A stretch of DNA of 64,000 nucleotides. It comes from Mytilus trossulus (Eukaryota; Mollusca; Bivalvia; Mytilida; Mytilidae). How positions within the stretch are numbered: position 1 is the stretch's first letter; every line of letters starts with the position of its first letter. Below the pieces are notes generated by a model that worked only from the letters and a program-made list of their open reading frames with translations, did no database searches and was not told the DNA's origin. The stretch covers positions 56,117,164 through 56,181,163 of the forward strand of contig NC_086373.1 of assembly GCF_036588685.1 (NCBI RefSeq), in the 5' to 3' direction. Below, piece by piece: positions 31,410 to 43,222 of the stretch. The translations under genes were made by a program, and so were the position numbers.

Positions 31410-33335
31410 AAACTTTAAAACTATTATATTAAATATACTTCCTATATGTAGTAGTAAAAATCAGCCTAATAATGTAGGACATTCTTTGAAAGGCCCGAAA
31501 GTGACAAGTTCTTATCTACATAAATATCTGGTATATAGAAATGTGAATTTGACTTCTTTTAAAACTATAAAATATTTAATTATGCTGTATTCATTGTTAT
31601 AATGTACTGAAATATGTAATTGTGTTTTTGCCAATGAAGTATTTGTATTTGAATTTATTCTGATATAAGAGCAAAGTCCTGTAAGACCCCTTTTTAATAT
31701 TTTGAAAAATGATGATATTTGCGTTAAACCCCAAAAGTGACTCAGGAACATGCAGAAATATTATCACTTTTGTCTTTGAACCGACAATAAAGTCCCTGAG
31801 AATGTTGGGCGTTCTTTTGATGAATAAATACGCAGCCACGTCTAGTCAGAAAGGAGATTTTGCATCCTTTGTCTCGTGATGTGATAGAGTGCCAGGCTCT
31901 CTGCACGTTAATAACACCTGGAGGAACTTCTACTGGCAGGGTCTGGAGGTGGGCTGTTGCAAGGCTAAATTTCAATTTCTCTATCCAATACACCCTTATT
32001 TACCAGTGTTATTTCAAGTTTGTCGACATTGATTTCGGCAAGGATTTGTATATCTTACTATACAAATTCTTGATTTCGGTTAAAGACCTTCTGGTTGTAT
32101 TAAAGATTATTGATTTGATATCACCATGAGCATGCATGAAATATTTGATGCTCGAGATTTGATGCTGAACGTAAAACAAACAACATCCATTAATTTAATA
32201 TTACTGTATCAGTGTAAATTAAATATACTTCTTCTGCTAATGTTGTGGGGGTATACAATACAATACAATAATAATTTATTAACGTCTCACCATCAATAAT
32301 ACAGTATACACAATTCACATTATAAAAGGAAACCTATTGAAATTATTAATGCCATATGGTCCGAGAACACAATTAATTCGTAGTGCATTTCTTTTAGAAC
32401 ATAAATGAAAATTAAAAAAATCCCACCTGCGCTTTCTCAAAGAAACTGTTACAGTGTGTTGTACTACTTTTGGGACAAATTATATCAAAATTATAGAAAA
32501 CTTCATCGCCTCTAACTCAAAATATGGACAATTTTATGTTTAGGGCGTCTTGAAATCCTTTGACAGCTTCCGAAGTGCTCATTTTCAACCTTTTTCAGCT
32601 GGACCAAATCACTACTTTCCTTTAAAATTCTGGACCCAAATATTTTTACAGTGTAGTTTTATCCCCCTACTTGCAATTTGAGGCATTAAACTTGGAAAAA
32701 TAAATTTGGAAGGGGTATAAAAATTAATGGCAAGTAACCCACTGTCAACACTAGGGACTATATTGGTACGAAAATCAAGGGACGACAATGGTGGTCTCGG
32801 ACCATATGAGAGACGGATTAAAAAGGAACGGACATTCAGTCAATACATGCTCCTCCGTTTCAATTATATCGTCACAAACGAAACATTTTTTTTTATCTAT
32901 TGGGAGACTCTCGTAGCGTACTGTATCCACCCGTATTGAGACAACATCACAGTGAAACTGAGAGTCAGTATATGTTGAATAATTGAATTAATTACTAATT
33001 AATAAAGCAAATCTTGGAACACAAGAAAAAAGATACTTACGTTACGCACAATATTGGTGCCACTCAGCGTTGCAAGTTACGTTCCTAATAAAACGACGAT
33101 TTTGACGTTGTTCTACGAAAAGTTTCAAACGTTGACCGTGAAAATGCCGATTAAAATAAAAAGATGTTCGAAGTTGCTTCTTTATATGGTTTTATTTTTT
33201 TCAAGCCGGTGCAAATTCAAAATTCCATTGAATTAAAACAAAATTTTAGATACATGAACAATTTTTAATTTTTATGAAGAATTGTCTGCAGCAATAGCAC
33301 AAAATGACAATTTGATGTCTGGTAAAATGATTTAG
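31410..33335. other. No gene recognised
   Basis: AT-rich. Contains a short (AATAC)n run near 32256-32272 and an imperfect inverted repeat, AAGGATTTGTATA / TATACAAATTCTTG, near 32040-32075. The ORF at 31860-32129 and its antisense partner at 31742-31993 overlap and show no known domain. Confidence 0.3.
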
Positions 33336-33340
33336 ATATA

Positions 33341-33446
33341 TAAAAAGAAGGTGTGGTATGATTGCCAATGAGACATTTCTCCGCAAGAGATCAAAATGAC
33401 ACAGAAATTAACAACTATATAGGTCATTGTATGGCCTTCAACAATC
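33341..33446 (-). repeat. Penelope-like tail, end fragment
   Basis: AAGGTGTGGTATGATTGCCA to ATGGCCTTCAACAAT, matching the outer end of the tail copies at 18085 and 24311. Confidence 0.65.
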
Positions 33447-35400
33447 AGTTTATTCTATATTTCTTAAAATTAAGCAATGTTCTCTCTGCCAGAAGACGTC
33501 TCCTATATTGGATAGTAAAATTGTAAATATTTCGTTTCCTGTTTCTAGGCTGTCTCTTTTCCCCAATTACACGTTTATATATGTTTGTTGTAATTTGATA
33601 ATTTCGCCCTTTCAATTAGTATTCAAATGCTTCTTGATTTATAAAGTAGGAGTGTGGTCATTACTAAGTTATCTCTTTGTTATACCTCCGGGGCATTGTC
33701 TTTTTGAAATATCCGAGTAAAACATTTCGATCTTATATGCATTAATTAATGCAGATCTGTATTTTAATGCATATCAAGCGAGAACTTTATTTTATATAGA
33801 TCAGACCATTTCATGAAATTATGTTATGCCAAATATGCAAGAAAATTTGTATACAGTTTAAACGTTATTATAACGCAAACGTCAAATTACGGTTACGGGG
33901 ACATTTCATTGGACATCTTAGATTGTTTCGGATTTTCTACCTGCAACTCAAACACACATACATATCATATCGTTTTAAAGAAAATTAAATGTTTTTACCA
34001 TTCATATCAGTTAACAGGTGCTAAAAAATGAGATATGGTAAAATTTCGTTTTATTAAAACAAGGATTTGTATAGCTATACAAATCCTTGACTAAAAACCT
34101 CTGAATTAAAATTCTTTGTGTTATTTTGTTCATCGGGAAATTTTATTGGACACGGGGAAAAATGACGATGTTTTTAAATTAAGACCGCAGTTACATATTG
34201 ATAACTTCAGATAGGTTCTGCGGGACATGTATAATTTTTTTGATATTATCAAAATCCATTTTCGTCCGTTTTATCTTATGAAAGTGAAGACAGAAAAAGT
34301 TTAACTGGTTGAGCAGCTAATTGGGACATTTTTTCTCTTTTTTATTTAAACTCTTTTGACGATCTGCCAGTTAAAAATGTCTCTTACTTCGTTTTAAGTT
34401 AAATGTATACAAAACAATTGAATTTTTTTAACCATTCTACTTACTAATGAATCCGCACTGGGATTTTAAAGACTCACATAAAACAAAATTGTAACAGCGG
34501 GACACCCCCTGGAATTAACGTTATAGGCATCGAAATAAGTAAAGCTGTTCACTTAAAATTAGACAAAGCACAAAATCATCTATGTTATTGATTTCTGTGG
34601 GTTATTTCTTTTCAAATGATATGCATAACATGGATATTTATTGTATAGGATAAGGGCTTGAATTTGAATAACCCGCCTTCTAACCTATATTTCCAAAGTG
34701 ACACCAATATCGTGCGCAACGTCAAAGCAAATTAACACTAGTGATATTAAGGTTCCTCTATAAAAATATTAGTAAATGAAATGCATAATGATTGTATGTA
34801 TTTAGTCAGCAACCATTTGATTTTTCGCGACAAGTCGAAAACAACTTTTTTGATTCAATTTTGGCATTACATATAGGATCATATAGTGGCAGCTGAGGGT
34901 AAAAACAAACATTTCTTTTTCTCAGAATCAAAAACAAATTATTTTTTTCTTCAAAAACTGGAAACACACTTTTTTCCAAAAAAAACCATAGCTGTCCTCC
35001 CCACTTTTTACATCTCGTAAACTACTCAAATAATCGTTTTGCATTCCATGCATTCATTATAAAATCATAGATACAGTTATATTAATTGTGTGGTTAACTT
35101 CTTTATGTGGTGTCCAAACAATAAAATTTTAAGGAAAAATAAAACCTAACAGTCATATATTTTAAAGAAATATAAGTTAATTTCCTCCTTTAATTAAGTT
35201 TAAATAATTTCATTTCACTTGTTTTTGATCGTTGCAAGATTAATACAAGCTATTGTTTCTCAAATAAAATTTTATATTCTATTAAAAAAAGTCAAAACTT
35301 TTAAAAGTGAATTCAAATTTTACAAACCATTTTTAAATCATACTTTCCTGCAATCTTACATAATTAATGTTAGCTGTTATTCAACTTAATTAATAAAGTA
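33447..35400. other. Non-coding; contains a perfect 30-bp palindrome at 34060-34089
   Basis: CAAGGATTTGTATAG followed at once by its exact complement. A related imperfect pair is at 32040-32075. No gene recognised; the 97-codon ORF at 33427-33720 begins inside a repeat and has no domain. Confidence 0.45.
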
Positions 35401-35402
35401 AC

Positions 35403-35759
35403 ATGGCATTAATTTTTAATTTTAAACCCGTTAGTGTACAAAGGGAAGCAACTTTAGTTGTTCTACGTAGGGGTAAAATTGACAGGTTAATGGTGCAAAA
35501 TAAGCAGGTGCCATATCAGCAGATGAGTGATCTAGACCCGTCTCAATCGTTTGATGACTATGACGATTCTGATTCAGATACTATTAGCAACTCAGGTCAT
35601 TCGAAGAATATTGATTCTAAATGTAGGGGAACGAGTGGACGAATAAAGAAGGCGGAAATAAAAAAGATGTGGAGAAAAGAACAACGCAGGAAACGACAGG
35701 AAGCAGACTTAGAACAAAATAGAACTCAAACAGATACGAAACGTGAATTCGTCGGATAG
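35403..35759 (+). CDS. Hypothetical intronless 118-aa charged protein
   Basis: ATG at 35403, stop at 35757-35759, with AATAAAATTTG at 35812-35822 as a plausible polyadenylation signal. The N terminus is neutral (MALIFNFKPVSVQREATLVV). The middle is acidic and serine-rich (SDLDPSQSFDDYDDSDSDT). The C terminus is a highly basic predicted helix (RIKKAEIKKMWRKEQRRKRQ) ending in DTKREFVG. An acidic stretch followed by a basic helix suggests a nuclear or nucleic-acid-binding protein, but no family is recognised. Composition is more protein-like than that of other ORFs nearby. It could be a small host gene, the coding exon of a longer gene, or a mobile-element accessory ORF. Confidence 0.4.
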   Translation: MALIFNFKPVSVQREATLVVLRRGKIDRLMVQNKQVPYQQMSDLDPSQSFDDYDDSDSDTISNSGHSKNIDSKCRGTSGRIKKAEIKKMWRKEQRRKRQEADLEQNRTQTDTKREFVG

Positions 35760-36277
35760 AATTTAGCATCGCTTGTCGAACATTTATTTTTTGTTTGCAT
35801 AATTATTTTCAATAAAATTTGTCTATTATCGTAATACTAGTAAAAGGTATCACAGATGACTACGACAGTTTCTGCTTTATTTCTAGTATCCCTACAGCGG
35901 ATGTTCATCTTGTTCTAGTGCTATGAGTATTTTCACATGAAAATGTCAGTGTTATTGTTGCTATCAAATGTTAAGCAGAATACTGGAAATATCGTGAACC
36001 CAAAGATAAAATACTCCAATTAAAATGCCATGATATCATTTTACTTATATTGATCACTTTTGTTTCGTTCTAAGAATATCGCCAGATGAGATAGGGGACG
36101 GTTCCGTCTGTCTGGCCTTATGTCGGTCACTCAGTTACTCACAAAATATCAACAACGAGTGTTTATACTTTTAGAAATTTGCAATATGGTTTCAATGTTT
36201 AAAAGTGTGATTTTTTTTAATTTGAAAGATTTTCTTTTCTCAAGAACTGCGAACCAAAATATATTTGGAAAATTCTT
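35760..36277. other. 3' flank, no gene seen
   Basis: AT-rich. Contains the polyadenylation signal of the preceding ORF. Nothing else recognised. Confidence 0.3.
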
Positions 36278-36565
36278 TCGCACGTTCAGATCATAAATGC
36301 TTTTCCACTTCGTACTTGATTTGAATTTTAACTTTGATTTCGAGTGTCGGTGATTCATTTCAGAAGAGATGTGCATGATAATTATTATATAAAAAATGTC
36401 TGTGTCATTTTGGTCTTTTGTGGATAGTTGTCTCATTGACAATCAGACCACATCTTATTTTTTTATATTATAAATTATCATGCACGTCTCTTCTGAAATA
36501 AATCACCGACACTCAAAATCAAAGTACGAAGTGGAAAAGCATTTATGATCTGAACGTGCGAAAAG
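36278..36565. mobile_element. Foldback with ~100-bp arms around a repeat fragment
   Basis: The left arm (36278-36384) runs CGCACGTTCAGATCATAAAT, GCTTTTCCACTTCGTACTT ... AGAAGAGATGTGCATGATAA. The right arm (36464-36565) is its reverse complement, with a ~16-bp deletion. The loop (36390-36463) is a piece of the Penelope-like tail family (TGTGTCATTTTGGTCTTTTG ... CAGACCACATCTT). Could be an inverted duplication or a foldback element. Confidence 0.65.
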
Positions 36566-37419
36566 AAGTGGAAAATATCAATGAATTTTAAAAATATTAT
36601 AATCAAACATAACTCTGTCAAAAAATTGTGTATTTACAATGAATGGTTTTTGAGTAATCCAGTTTTCATATTTTATGACCAATCAAGTCTGTGTTTTCAT
36701 CCAAAATTTCGAGAAAATGGGTGAGGGATACAAAAAATTATTTTACAGGAATCATGTACATCCCATATCATTTTGTTTTTTTCAAATTTGTTAGATATGT
36801 ATTTTTTCAATCATTTATAACCAAAAAGTTGAAATAATATGCATTTTGTTCTTAAAACTGGGAAAAATCACAAAAATACAAAATTATCATTTTTTTCTTT
36901 CATATTCCATGCCAGATGAAGTAATTCTGCTTTTAAACACAGAGGATAATCTTAAAGATAAAACCAACACAGGGTTTCCAGATGAAGTTGAAGACTTCAA
37001 AATTAATAATAACCAACATTCCCTTTATAGCGATAACTTTACATGTATTGTTTGTTACTTAAAAGCCAGCGTCAAATGGATATTCATGTTCTATTTGTAA
37101 ATCCAGAGTTTGTTATTTGTGGTAAAGAAGATTATGGAACATTTGTTTTGTGTTTTTGTTTTGTTTGTTTTGGTCAAATGAACAAGAAAATTTAAACTGA
37201 GAGAACTTATGCATCTAAATGTCATGATGATAAAAAATTGATTCAATATGTAAGGATGTGAGTATTGTGATAGAAACAGATGTCTAAACATTTAAAAAAA
37301 AAATGGGGTTATCATTTTAATATATTGTGCTTAATATGTTACAATTTATGTTTATAATGATTTTTTAATATGATTTTATAGAATAAATTATTTGCCTTAA
37401 TTCATTTTCTTTACAAATA
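36566..37419. other. No gene recognised
   Basis: AT-rich. Short ORFs at 36846-37100 (plus) and 37091-37291 (minus) show no domain. Confidence 0.3.
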
Positions 37420-37429
37420 ATACTATTTC

Positions 37430-37597
37430 TTCATTTTAGTTATTATGTATAATCCCTAATGTTTTTTCTAGCGATTATACATAATGCCTGAAAATTTTAG
37501 TGATTATATATAATCCCTCAACTAGCCAGTGATTCTACATAATCCCTGAAAATTTCAGGCATTTTACATTATCACTGATTATACAAATTCACTGTAA
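37430..37597. repeat. Cluster of short palindromic TGATTATACATAATCC repeats
   Basis: At least four variants of ATTATACATAATCCCTGAAA occur in both orientations within about 170 bp, including AATTTCAGGCATTTTACATT as a partial inverse. Probably a decayed inverted-repeat element. Confidence 0.5.
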
Positions 37598-38070
37598 CAT
37601 ATATACTAGTTCAGTGATAATGAACGTCATACTAATTTACAAATTGTACACAAGAAACTAAAATTAAAATAATACAAGACTAACAAAGACCAGAGGCTCC
37701 TGACTTGGGACAGGCGCAAATATGCGGCGGGGTTAAACATGTTTATGAGATCTCAACCCTTCCCCTATACCTCTAGCTTATGTAAAAAAGTAAACGCATA
37801 ACAAAACGTACATTTAAAATTCAATTCAAGAGAAGTCCGATTTGATGTCAGAAGATGTAACCTAAAATAAACAATAACAATAATACATAAATAACAACAG
37901 GCTACTAGCAGTTTACTGACATGACAGCTCCAGACTTCAATTAAACTGATTGAAAGATTATGATTTCATCATATGAATATCAGGCACAATCCTTCCCGTT
38001 TAGGGGTTTAATATCATACCATCATAACATATATGAGAAGAACATAACCCGTGTCATGCCAACAACTGAG
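37598..38070. repeat. Dispersed repeat ('ATACTAGTTCAGTGATAATG' family)
   Basis: Runs from TATATACTAGTTCAGTGATA through GGCTCCTGACTTGGGACAGG and TGCGGCGGGGTTAAACATG to TAACCCGTGTCATGCCAACA. A partial second copy is at 57985-58217. I remember the family as frequent in mussels. It shares short blocks (CTCCTGACTTGGGACAGGC) with the Penelope-like tail. Confidence 0.65.
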
Positions 38071-38157
38071 TTTGTTATTCATAATTCGAAATGAAAAATT
38101 CAAACGCTATTATACTGCCCTTAAATGATGCTATGTTTCCAGAAAACACATAGTTTT

Positions 38158-38300
38158 CGGGACCTTTATAGCTTGCTGTTCGTTGTGAGCCAAGGCTCCA
38201 TTTGACCGTATGTTGACCTATAATGGTTTACTTTTACAAATTATGACTTGGATTGAGAGTTGTCTCATTGGCATTCATACCACATTTTCTTATAACTATA
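38158..38300 (+). repeat. Copy of the 'CCTTTATAGCTTG' family (here family B)
   Basis: GGGACCTTTATAGCTTGCTG to ATACCACATTTTCTTATA, including GAGAGTTGTCTCATTGGCA. Same orientation as the copy inside the SLC17 exon. Confidence 0.7.
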
Positions 38301-38784
38301 CATAAATTCCACGGAAAGCCATCTTGTACTATACAATATAACTATCCTTTTGGCTAGACATCAACCATCAATCTTTTAATTCTAAAACCCTCACCCTAGC
38401 CACACAAACACATACACACCCAAGCCTATAGCAGAAGTTCTGTTCTGTTCATACTATCGTAACAAAATTCTAAGAACATAAAATAACGAAGGTTTTGCAC
38501 TTTTTGTCTTTATCTTGAAAACTTTCATATGAACTACAAATAGAAAAAATACCAGTAAGACAAAGTCAATAAATAATTGAAGCATTGACAAAATCGTCAG
38601 TTGACAATCACAGGAGCCATTGCCCTTAAAGGAGAATTTTACGATATTTTCTGTGTGCGTTTTGCCTACTCTATTATCTTCAAAAGTATAATGTATAATA
38701 GAGATAGAGAAACATTAAAACAAAACAAAAATCAGCAAAGCAAGATCTATAAATCATTACGCAAAATCCCGGTCTATGTTTTTA
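38301..38784. other. No gene recognised
   Basis: AT-rich, nothing identified. The ORF at 38601-38834 runs into the MITE and is not supported. Confidence 0.3.
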
Positions 38785-39008
38785 ACAATCTCCGGCGCAG
38801 GGATCACATATCCGTTCCGTTCAATACTTTGTAACACTACACGTCATATAACAAACTCCAAAACAGTGGTGACGTGGCTTCGCTAAACTATCATAAAGTC
38901 AACGTAGCGTAGTAAAGAGGACGTAACCGCTGTTTCGAAATTTGGTCATATAAGTGCATTATTGCAAAGCATGTATGGAACGGATATGAACTCTGCGCCG
39001 GAGATTGT
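38785..39008. mobile_element. 224-bp MITE with ~45-bp inverted ends and 7-bp direct repeats
   Basis: The left end ACAATCTCCGGCGCAG and right end CTGCGCCGGAGATTGT are exact inverses. Similarity continues through ATATCCGTTCC and ATGCTTTG-type sequence. GTTTTTA flanks both ends (38778-38784 and 39009-39015). A 7-8 bp duplication suggests a hAT-like mobiliser. No ORF. Confidence 0.75.
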
Positions 39009-39015
39009 GTTTTTA

Positions 39016-41156
39016 AATGCAGACGTTGTACCTTTAAGTTTTAAAGTGTTAAAGCTCTGACACCGTCAGGTCATTCTTTCAAAAAATTATTATTAATAAA
39101 AAAGAGTTAAAAGAATTCATAAAGAAAAAGAAATGAAAAAAATATTAATAGGTCTCCAACACTTTCAAGCAAATATACCAAAGATCAAAGCCAGAGTACC
39201 ACCAACAAAAAAGACATTCTGAGGTAACTATGAGACATCAAAGGATGACCAAGACAAGTTTTAAGTAAATTCAACAAACTTATTATTTTTAGGGCCATTT
39301 ATAGCTTGCTGTTCGGTCTGAACTAAGGCTCCGTGTTGAAGGCCGTACCTTGACCTATAATGGTTTGTTTTATAAATTAAATTTTATAGAGGTCTCCGAA
39401 TTTGATGTACTGCAGAAATATTTGTAATGCATTTGTCATAAGTAAGAAAGTATTTTTTTTAAATTAAGATTTCGAAGCACATTACAGTCAAGACGGCAAT
39501 CTAAAGTTCGATTTTTTTCCCGCAAGGTTTAAACTATTGTCATCTGCTTGGCCAGGTGAATTTTCCCCCCGTTAAATTAGGGATCAGAATTTAAAAAAAT
39601 AGAACTAAAATACTCCCCTTCCCTTTTAAAAGTTAAGGATTGTTCCCTGATCTTAGTATTTTTTGTCCATTGCCTACATATAAGTATCGACAGGATTCAT
39701 TATGTAGGACCATACATGTTCATTACGTGTAGTGTGAATGATTAGCACGCAATTAATAGGTGATTATTTGTTTGTGGGTAGAGAATCAAATACACGGACA
39801 TTTAAAACATATGATATAGTTATTGAACTATCAAGTCGGTATATATTAGTTATACTACAAAGATAAGGTGACCCTGTTTCAACCGAGACATTTAGGGGGT
39901 AATTTACATAAACATTTTAATGATTTTTTGTTCATGCTATAAAGTTAATATGAGGAATTTGTCAGTCCATATGATTTCTCGAGAAGTAAAGTTCTTTCCC
40001 TGTAAATATACCGTTACGCAGTGAAAGGTTTGTTATTTTTCAATCTTATATGAATTTTACCGGCTTTTTCCTTAATGTTCATTTTATTTGAAGAATTTAG
40101 ATTTGAAGGGAAGACCTTTGATTTGTTTGTTACAATTTTTTTTATGATTTGCATCTATACATTCGATTAATTTATCCATGACATTTTACAATTATTGAAT
40201 ACTGCATGTTCCCATTATATGTTCTTTCGGGATATCTTTGATTTCAGTTGGGGTGCTATCTCTTTGGCGTATACCTAACATCTACTATATTCGTTTATGT
40301 TTACAGCTCCGTTAGATTTTAGATTCATTTCAAAATCCGTCCGGAATAAATTAACTAGAAGGGCTATTATGCATAGATAAAGTGAAAAAAAAATGAAAGA
40401 AGGTGGAGGTAAAAATATGTTGAAGAATATAACGTTTGTTTGGTTTCACTTTGTTTAATAGATATGAACACACCTTTTTGATTTTCTCTTTGAAATATTC
40501 TTCGACATCAGATATTTTTTTCTCAATCGATTTATGACTTTTGAATACCGATCCCGTATACTACTGTTGCCTTCATAATACACGTAGTCATAATGATCTG
40601 AATTGTTCCGCTTCTTAAATTGTGAACGGCTTTGAGTGTACTATTTGTGGACGGATCTACATGTATGTCGAAATCCCACAAAGGTTGAAGGAGAGAGTGA
40701 ATACTCACAGCTCTAATTATTGTAAATGATCCTGATAACAAAACATTTCTCAAAATATACTTTCACCAGCCTGATCATTTCATTGTTTCTGAACAGGTCA
40801 CGGTTATATCACTCAACAAAATGATCCCATACATAGTAAACTATATGCCTTACAAGGACAAGAGTTATGGATTGGAGAATTGCCAATTTGGGATGGGTTA
40901 TACTATACAGATACAATTTATGATGTCGGTATTTTGTCTAACACCAAATGTAGAGATATTAACACATCAAAATTATTTGATCATATCATTCAGAACATCA
41001 CAGAAGACAAAAAGAACAATCATCTTGCATAGTTCTTTAATTTCACTTTCAAATGCCAGTTTATTAATGATGTTCTGGTACCTTAGGAACCCACTTTCCA
41101 ATGAATGCACACATCTTACCAGTTCAAGTGAAATTGAAATTAAAGGTAAATGCAAT
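39016..41156. other. Non-coding; family B fragment and a minor repeat fragment
   Basis: 39291-39378 is a short family B copy (AGGGCCATTTATAGCTTGCT ... GACCTATAATGGTTT). Around 40525-40575 the minus strand matches the start of the repeat at 49755 and 51828 (CAACAGTAGTATACGG). ORFs at 40532-40753, 40821-41336 and 40973-41155 overlap on both strands with no domains. Confidence 0.4.
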
Positions 41157-41212
41157 CGAGGGTATCATCAGCCCAGTAGTCAACACTTCGGTGTTGACAT
41201 GAATATCAATAA

Positions 41213-42501
41213 TTACGGGGCGCCGAATGGGACTCTTGTAGTTTTGTACAAAATTCAATTCTGTCATAACAAAATCATTTTTGTCTTACAAAACTATGTG
41301 CTACAGACTTGTTTTGTGAGAACTTCAATTTTGTGATGACAAAATTCATTTGTGTAGACAAAATTCATTTTTGTCATGACAAAATTCATTTTTGTAGACA
41401 AAATTCATATTTGTCATGACAAAAGTCAATTTTGTCTAAAAGGTATGCAAATATAAACAAAATTGACTTTTGTTACCTGATATGGAAATTAAATCACAAA
41501 AGTCAATTGTGTGAGGCAAGTTTCAATTTTGTGAGACAAAATTGACTTTTGCGAGACAAAATTGACTTTTGCGAGACAAAATTGACTTTTGTGAGACAAA
41601 ATTGACTTTTGTGATACAAAATTCAATTTTGTGAGACAAAATTCAATTTTGTCAATTTTGTTGAGACAAAAGTCAATTTTGTCAATTTTGTTGAGACAAA
41701 AGTCAATTTTGTTAATTTTGTTGAGACAAAAGTCAATTTTGTTAATTTTGTTGAGACAAAAATCAATTTTGTCACTTTTGTTGAGACAAAAGTCAATTTT
41801 GTTAATTTTGTTGAGACAAAAGTCAATTTTGTCAATTTTGTTGAGACAAAAGTCAATTTTGTCAATTTTGTTGAGACAAAAGTCAATTTTGTGACGACAA
41901 AATTCATTTTTGTGACGACAAAATTCATTTTTGTGACGACAAAATTGACTTTGGTGAGACAAAATTCGATTTTGTCAATTTTGTTCAGACAAAATTCAAT
42001 TTTGTCAATTTTGTCTCACAAAAGTCAATTTTGTCAATTATGTTGATCACATTGGTCAATTTTGTCTCACAAAAGTCAATTTTGTCAATTTTGTTGAGAC
42101 AAAAGTCAATTTTGTCAATTTTGTCTCACAAAAGTCAATTTTGTCTCACAAAAGTCAATTTTGTCTCACAAAAGTCAATTTTGTGTAACAAAAGTCGATT
42201 TTGTATGCAAATTAGTTCACAGAAAACAAACTAAACTAATTTGAATACCAAATTGACTTTTGTCGCCCAATTTTCAAATTAGGTAACAAAAGTCAAGTCT
42301 GTGTAACAAAAATGAATTTTGTCATGACAAAAGTGACTTTTGTCCGCTGATAGATAATTTTGTATAACAAAATTTTAAATTTGTAGTATGATACAAATTT
42401 TGTTAAACTGAACTCATTTTTGTTGAACAAAAGTCACTTTTGTCCGTACAAAATTGAATTTTGAGTACAAAACCACAAGAGTCCCATTCGGCGCCCCGTA
42501 A
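41213..42501. mobile_element. 1.29-kb inverted-repeat element filled with TTTTGTCA-type repeats
   Basis: The ends are ~35-bp inverted repeats with one mismatch: TTACGGGGCGCCGAATGGGA continuing to CTCTTGTAGTTTTGTA, and the inverse at 42467-42501. TAA is duplicated at 41210-41212 and 42502-42504; ATAAT is an equally consistent 5-bp reading. The interior is almost entirely alternating ACAAAATTCATTTTTGTC, ACAAAAGTCAATTTTGTC and their complements, so it can fold on itself at many scales. The ORFs (157, 101, 87 and 67 codons) reflect the repeat and are not genes. No transposase. Confidence 0.8.
41641..41880. repeat. 30-bp tandem repeat, eight units, in the TTTTGTCA element
   Basis: Unit AGTCAATTTTGTCAATTTTG plus TTGAGACAAA, with T/A, C/T and G/A variants. 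The period of exactly 30 keeps ORFs open on both strands (minus-strand peptide unit CLNKIDKIDF). Confidence 0.9.
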
Positions 42502-43222
42502 TAATGTGGTCATTTTAATAAATTTCCTGTTTCAAAATTTTGAATTTTTCGAAAAACTAAAGGATTTTCTTATCCCAGGCATAGATTACCTTAGCCGTAT
42601 TTGGCACAACCTTTTGGAATTTTTGGATCCTCAATGCTCTTCAATTTTGTACTTGTTTGCCTTTATAAATATTTTAATGTGAGCGTCACTGATGAGTCTT
42701 ATGTAGACGAAACGTGCGTCTGGCGTACTAAATTATAATCCTAGTACCTTTGATAAATATCAAAAGAAGACAGTCTGCTTCATATCTTTACATTACCTCA
42801 ATAATGTCACAGAATGACGGCTTCAAACTAAAATCTGCCACAAACTTTCCAATTGTCAACATTGTGAGCGAAAGATACCAGAGGACAGTCAAACTCATAG
42901 ATTAATTGTCGAAGTGTGAATCTCGTGCAGTTAATTGGAACCTTTATACGCTATTATAATTGATGCATGCCTTGCAGGGGATGCTTAGTGTTTATGTTGT
43001 TCCGTTGTTTTCCTCTCACAGTTGATGACAGTTTTGAATGTGACCCTGAGTTATGACTATTAAACAGCGATATACTACTTTGCTTGTATTTACTGTCTTG
43101 ACGCACCTGTTGTTGCGATTCCTTTAGTTTATATTTGTTACCTTTTTGTCTATTACTAATCGATCGGAATTCGACCATCGGGAAATTACTGATGCCTTAA
43201 TTGTACTGATTTTAAAGATAAT

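Larger units (their letters stand above)
41157..42757 (+). repeat. 'CCAGCCCAGTAGTC' dispersed family, split by a DNA element
   Basis: Left part 41157-41212 (GGGTATCATCAGCCCAGTAG ... GACATGAATATCAATAA). Right part 42502-42757 (TAATGTGGTCATTTTAATAA ... GTCACTGATGAGTCTTATGT ... ATAATCCTAGTACCTTTGAT). The intact copy at 58559-58952 reads straight through as ATCAATAATGTGGTCATTTT, which fixes the insertion point. Other pieces: 9783-9895 and 44811-45013. Confidence 0.8.

Noticed and set aside
31742..32129. Paired overlapping ORFs on opposite strands
   Set aside because: Both frames are open over the same ~130 bp with no family resemblance on either strand. Possibly an old coding fragment, but I could not support it.
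40821..41336. 171-codon plus-strand ORF
   Set aside because: It runs from unremarkable AT-rich DNA into the dispersed repeat and the end of the inverted-repeat element; no domain, and an opposing ORF overlaps it.
41489..42234. ORFs of 157, 101, 87 and 67 codons with 10-residue peptide repeats
   Set aside because: The 30-bp unit is divisible by three, so frames stay open on both strands; they lie inside an inverted-repeat element.
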